Part shown: positions 6,547 through 8,326 of the stretch, piece by piece
Layout: each line of letters starts with the position of its first letter
Numbering within the stretch: position 1 is the first letter of the stretch
Origin: an uncultured Loktanella sp.
Lineage (GTDB): Bacteria; Pseudomonadota; Alphaproteobacteria; Rhodobacterales; Rhodobacteraceae
Reading direction: 5' to 3'
Assembly: GCA_913061335.1 (NCBI GenBank)
Contig: CAJXTP010000129.1
Coordinates: forward strand, 1-8,326
DNA length: 8,326 nt
Program-made: the position numbers and the translations under genes
Notes under the pieces: model-generated
The model's input: only the letters and a program-made list of their open reading frames with translations
What the model was told of the DNA's origin: nothing
Database searches by the model: none

Positions 6547-7218
6547 TTAGGAGGGGGCCGCGCCCTCTAGAACAATCGACGCGCTCTTATAAGCTTGTCG
6601 GGTGCGATCAATGTGTTCAGTCAGAAGTGATTTGATTTCTGCCATGTCTCCGTGACGGACTGCGATTGCAATTTTCTGATGCTCATCAAAGGAAAGATCG
6701 GTATGCTGGGGAAGCTTCGCCAAGTGTGTCCGCAAGGCTGCGATCTTGCCAATGTACCGGGTGTAACTGGCCGTAAGGTAATCATTTCCAGCATGTTCAA
6801 AAATCAGGTGGTGGAAAGATGTATCCAGCGCGAGATACTCCTTTTCATTTCCCTTTGTCCGTTCACGCCCCATTTCCTTTACGACCCGTTCCATGTCACG
6901 GGCCAACCCACTCGGGTCGCGTGACAATGCCAGCTCAAAGGCAGCAATTTCAATTGCCTGCCTGAAATCGCAAATTTGGGTCACCTCTGTTTCTGACAGA
7001 GAAAACACCCGCGCGCCCTTTTGAGGCTCAATGCTGACAAGGCCCTCATCGCGTAATTGAGCAAGCGCCTCCCGGACAGGCGATTTTGAAACGCCTAGTT
7101 CCTCGGATATTTTCCGCTCTGACAGCACTTGGCCCATCTTGAGGGAGCCGTCGATAATGCTGTTCCTTAGATGCTCCAGCGCAAGCTCTCTAAGCGATTT
7201 AGGTCTTTCCAGCGCCAT
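6547..7218 (-). CDS. GntR-family transcriptional regulator, FCD subfamily
   Basis: This 223-residue regulator has an N-terminal winged helix (about 8-75). It carries SLRELALEHLRNSIIDGSL, LSERKISEELGVSKSPVREAL (recognition helix) and GLVSIEPQKGARV (wing). The C-terminal all-helical FCD ligand domain follows. The usual FCD metal ligands are present: Asp132, His136, His180 and His202. Many FCD regulators sense small sugar acids or other carboxylates, so the inducer is plausibly the substrate or a lactone/aldonate product here. The frame extends to a TTG at 7233, but the ATG at 7218 is preferred because GGAG lies nine bases upstream and the TTG overlaps that ribosome site. It is divergent from the lactonase gene and upstream of the transporter operon, so local control of both is likely. 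Confidence 0.9.
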   Translation of the reverse strand: MALERPKSLRELALEHLRNSIIDGSLKMGQVLSERKISEELGVSKSPVREALAQLRDEGLVSIEPQKGARVFSLSETEVTQICDFRQAIEIAAFELALSRDPSGLARDMERVVKEMGRERTKGNEKEYLALDTSFHHLIFEHAGNDYLTASYTRYIGKIAALRTHLAKLPQHTDLSFDEHQKIAIAVRHGDMAEIKSLLTEHIDRTRQAYKSASIVLEGAAPS

Positions 7219-7252
7219 TGCGGGAGTCTCCAAAAAATGTGTTGCGCCTTTA

Positions 7253-7280
7253 AAGATATCTGATACACCAGATTAGGCAA
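7253..7280 (-). promoter_or_regulatory. possible promoter of the GntR gene with operator in the spacer
   Basis: On the minus strand TTGCCT (7280-7275) and TATCTT (7258-7253) are 16 bases apart, each matching the sigma-70 consensus at four of six positions. The ATCTG-N6-CAGAT palindrome (7258-7273) fills the spacer, which would give autoregulation. The promoter boxes are modest matches and could be chance; the palindrome is the stronger signal. Confidence 0.35.
7258..7273 (+). promoter_or_regulatory. putative GntR operator 1, ATCTG-N6-CAGAT
   Basis: ATCTGATACACCAGAT is a perfect 5+5 inverted repeat with a 6-base centre. GntR/FCD proteins bind short palindromes of about this size as dimers. 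It lies 40 bases upstream of the regulator start. The same arms recur at 7280-7295 and, with one change, at 6441-6456. Confidence 0.6.
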
Positions 7281-7295
7281 GCTGAAATATCAGAT
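7280..7295 (+). promoter_or_regulatory. putative GntR operator 2, AGCTG-N6-CAGAT
   Basis: AGCTGAAATATCAGAT matches operator 1 in nine of ten arm positions with the same 6-base spacing. Its centre is 22 bases from that of operator 1, about two helical turns, so two dimers could sit on one DNA face. It is 31 bases upstream of the lactonase start codon, where it could control that gene. Confidence 0.5.
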
Positions 7296-7326
7296 ACCAG
7301 AAATGCCTGAGGGGGGACGACGAAGT

Positions 7327-8196
7327 ATGCGAGCGGAACTGATTGTAGACTGTAAGAATGAGCATGGAGAGGGGATTTTTTGGAACCCTTCTGATGGGCT
7401 TGTCTGGTGGACCGACATTCAGGGTTGTGCGCTTTGGTCCTTTGACCCTGTGACCTCGAAAAGCGCCTCTTTTCCCATGGCAGAGCGCGTTTGCTGCTTT
7501 GCTCCACGCGCCTCTGGGGGACTGATTGTTGCTTACGCAGATCGGGTTGTTTTGTTTGATCCCGTCACCACGGACGAAACTCTAGTTACATGGTTTGAGC
7601 CTGACAACGCTGAGACGCGGCTAAACGATGGACGCACGGATCGTCAGGGCAGGCTGGTTGTCGGCGGCATGAACGAAGTGTCCGGCAAACCTGATTCGTC
7701 TGTGATTTGCATTGATACGGATCTGGACGTGCGCACCATCATTGATCAGGTGTCCTGCGCCAATTCGACATGCTTTTCGCCGGACGGCACTACGATGTTC
7801 TTTGCCGATACCCCGGACCGCGAGATCGTGGCCTACGATTATGACATCGACAGTGGATCAGTGTCCCACCGACGGCTACACGCGTCTTTCGCTGACGAAC
7901 CCGGTTTGCCTGATGGGTCCTGTGTGGATGCCGAAGGCGGTGTGTGGAACGCCGAATGGGAAGGCCACCGCGTTGTGCGGGTGGCACCAAACGGGACGAT
8001 CAGTCAAGTGATCGACGTACCTGCCTGGAAGCCCACATGTTGCGCTTTTGGCGGTCCGAACCTCGATACGCTTTTCGTCACAACCTCGCGCCTAATGAGC
8101 GATGAGGAAGCTTTAACAAAAGAACCGAGTTCAGGCGGCCTCTTCGCCGTAAAGCCCGGCATTCGCGGCGTGATCGACACGCCGTTTAACGGATAA
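7327..8196 (+). CDS. SMP-30/gluconolactonase-family lactonase
   Basis: This 289-residue six-bladed beta-propeller enzyme should hydrolyse a sugar lactone to its aldonic or aldaric acid using one divalent metal. The family's four metal ligands are visible: Glu15 in GEGIFW, Asn100 in RLNDGR, Asn146 in CANSTCFSPDG and Asp196 in LPDGSCVD. Arg98, two before Asn100, matches the substrate-contacting arginine of SMP-30. Length is normal. The frame opens at 7303, but the ATG at 7327 is preferred. It has GAGGGGGG ten bases upstream, and the protein then starts directly at the conserved first strand, while the earlier ATG lacks a ribosome site and lies beside operator 2. It is divergent from the GntR gene. 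With the Udh-like dehydrogenase it would form an oxidation plus lactone-opening pair. The family is certain; the lactone is unknown. Confidence 0.92.
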   Translation: MRAELIVDCKNEHGEGIFWNPSDGLVWWTDIQGCALWSFDPVTSKSASFPMAERVCCFAPRASGGLIVAYADRVVLFDPVTTDETLVTWFEPDNAETRLNDGRTDRQGRLVVGGMNEVSGKPDSSVICIDTDLDVRTIIDQVSCANSTCFSPDGTTMFFADTPDREIVAYDYDIDSGSVSHRRLHASFADEPGLPDGSCVDAEGGVWNAEWEGHRVVRVAPNGTISQVIDVPAWKPTCCAFGGPNLDTLFVTTSRLMSDEEALTKEPSSGGLFAVKPGIRGVIDTPFNG

Positions 8197-8222
8197 CCAA
8201 CCTATTTCTGGAGGAGAACACG

Positions 8223-8326
8223 ATGCTACGTAACTTGATGAACACCACTCTCGCCGCAGGATTTGCCGTCATGGCAACTGTCGCCTACGCAGAAAATTAT
8301 CCAACGCCGGTGCCGTTGAATGACGG
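8223..8326 (+). CDS. secreted protein of unknown family, 5' end only
   Basis: Thirty-four complete codons are visible before the window ends. An ATG follows a strong GGAGGAG site by six bases. The first residues form a Sec-type signal peptide: Arg at position 3, a hydrophobic core (LAAGFAVMATVA) and an AYA cleavage site near residue 22. The mature protein starts near ENYPTPVPLNDG. It begins 26 bases after the lactonase stop, so the two are probably co-transcribed, which suggests a periplasmic role in the same pathway. A periplasmic dehydrogenase, binding protein or hydrolase are all possible. I do not recognise the family from this much sequence. Confidence 0.75.
   Translation, partial: MLRNLMNTTLAAGFAVMATVAYAENYPTPVPLND

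Noticed and set aside
7219..7233. Upstream TTG start for the GntR regulator
   Set aside because: The TTG overlaps the GGAG that fits the ATG at 7218, and the extra five residues add nothing conserved.
1..8326. CRISPR array, tRNA, rRNA or riboswitch
   Set aside because: No regularly spaced repeats were seen and no cloverleaf or riboswitch core was recognised by eye. Gaps between genes are short and explained by promoters, hairpins or the IS relic.

Overview
The window reads as alphaproteobacterial DNA, most likely from a Roseobacter-type member of the Rhodobacteraceae. This is judged from gene content, protein style and moderate GC, not from any database search. It has two parts: a small patch of accessory DNA on the left (about 1-925) and a carbohydrate uptake and oxidation locus on the right (about 1070-8326).

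Left patch. All recognisable pieces lie on the minus strand. Position 1-101 holds the C-terminal half of an XRE-type helix-turn-helix domain with no start. It follows, in the same frame, the stop codon of an apparently intact ParD-like antitoxin (102-440). No toxin is visible. At about 605-922 lies a roughly 318-bp IS30-family relic. It keeps two imperfect terminal inverted repeats and only the N-terminal DNA-binding part of the transposase, so it looks like an internally deleted, MITE-like derivative.

Sugar locus. A minus-strand operon runs from 6413 down to 1070: RbsA-type double ATPase, RbsC-type permease, Tat-type periplasmic sugar-binding protein, a DUF4380 mutarotase-fold protein, and an NAD-dependent dehydrogenase resembling uronate dehydrogenase. 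Upstream of it, also on the minus strand, is a GntR/FCD regulator gene (6547-7218) closed by a hairpin-plus-T terminator. Divergent from the regulator, on the plus strand, are an SMP-30/gluconolactonase-family lactonase (7327-8196) and the first 34 complete codons of a secreted protein that runs off the window.

How it fits together (inference). The transporter brings in a sugar or uronate, and the DUF4380 protein may act on its anomeric form. The dehydrogenase oxidises C1 to a lactone and the SMP-30 protein opens the lactone to the acid. This is the front end of a non-phosphorylative oxidative sugar pathway. The dehydratase and later steps are not in view, and the substrate cannot be read from sequence. 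The regulator probably controls both arms. Copies of a palindrome with arms ATCTG/CAGAT spaced by 6 occur twice in the regulator-lactonase intergenic region and once, inside a larger 32-bp palindrome over a perfect TTGACA box, upstream of the ATPase gene.
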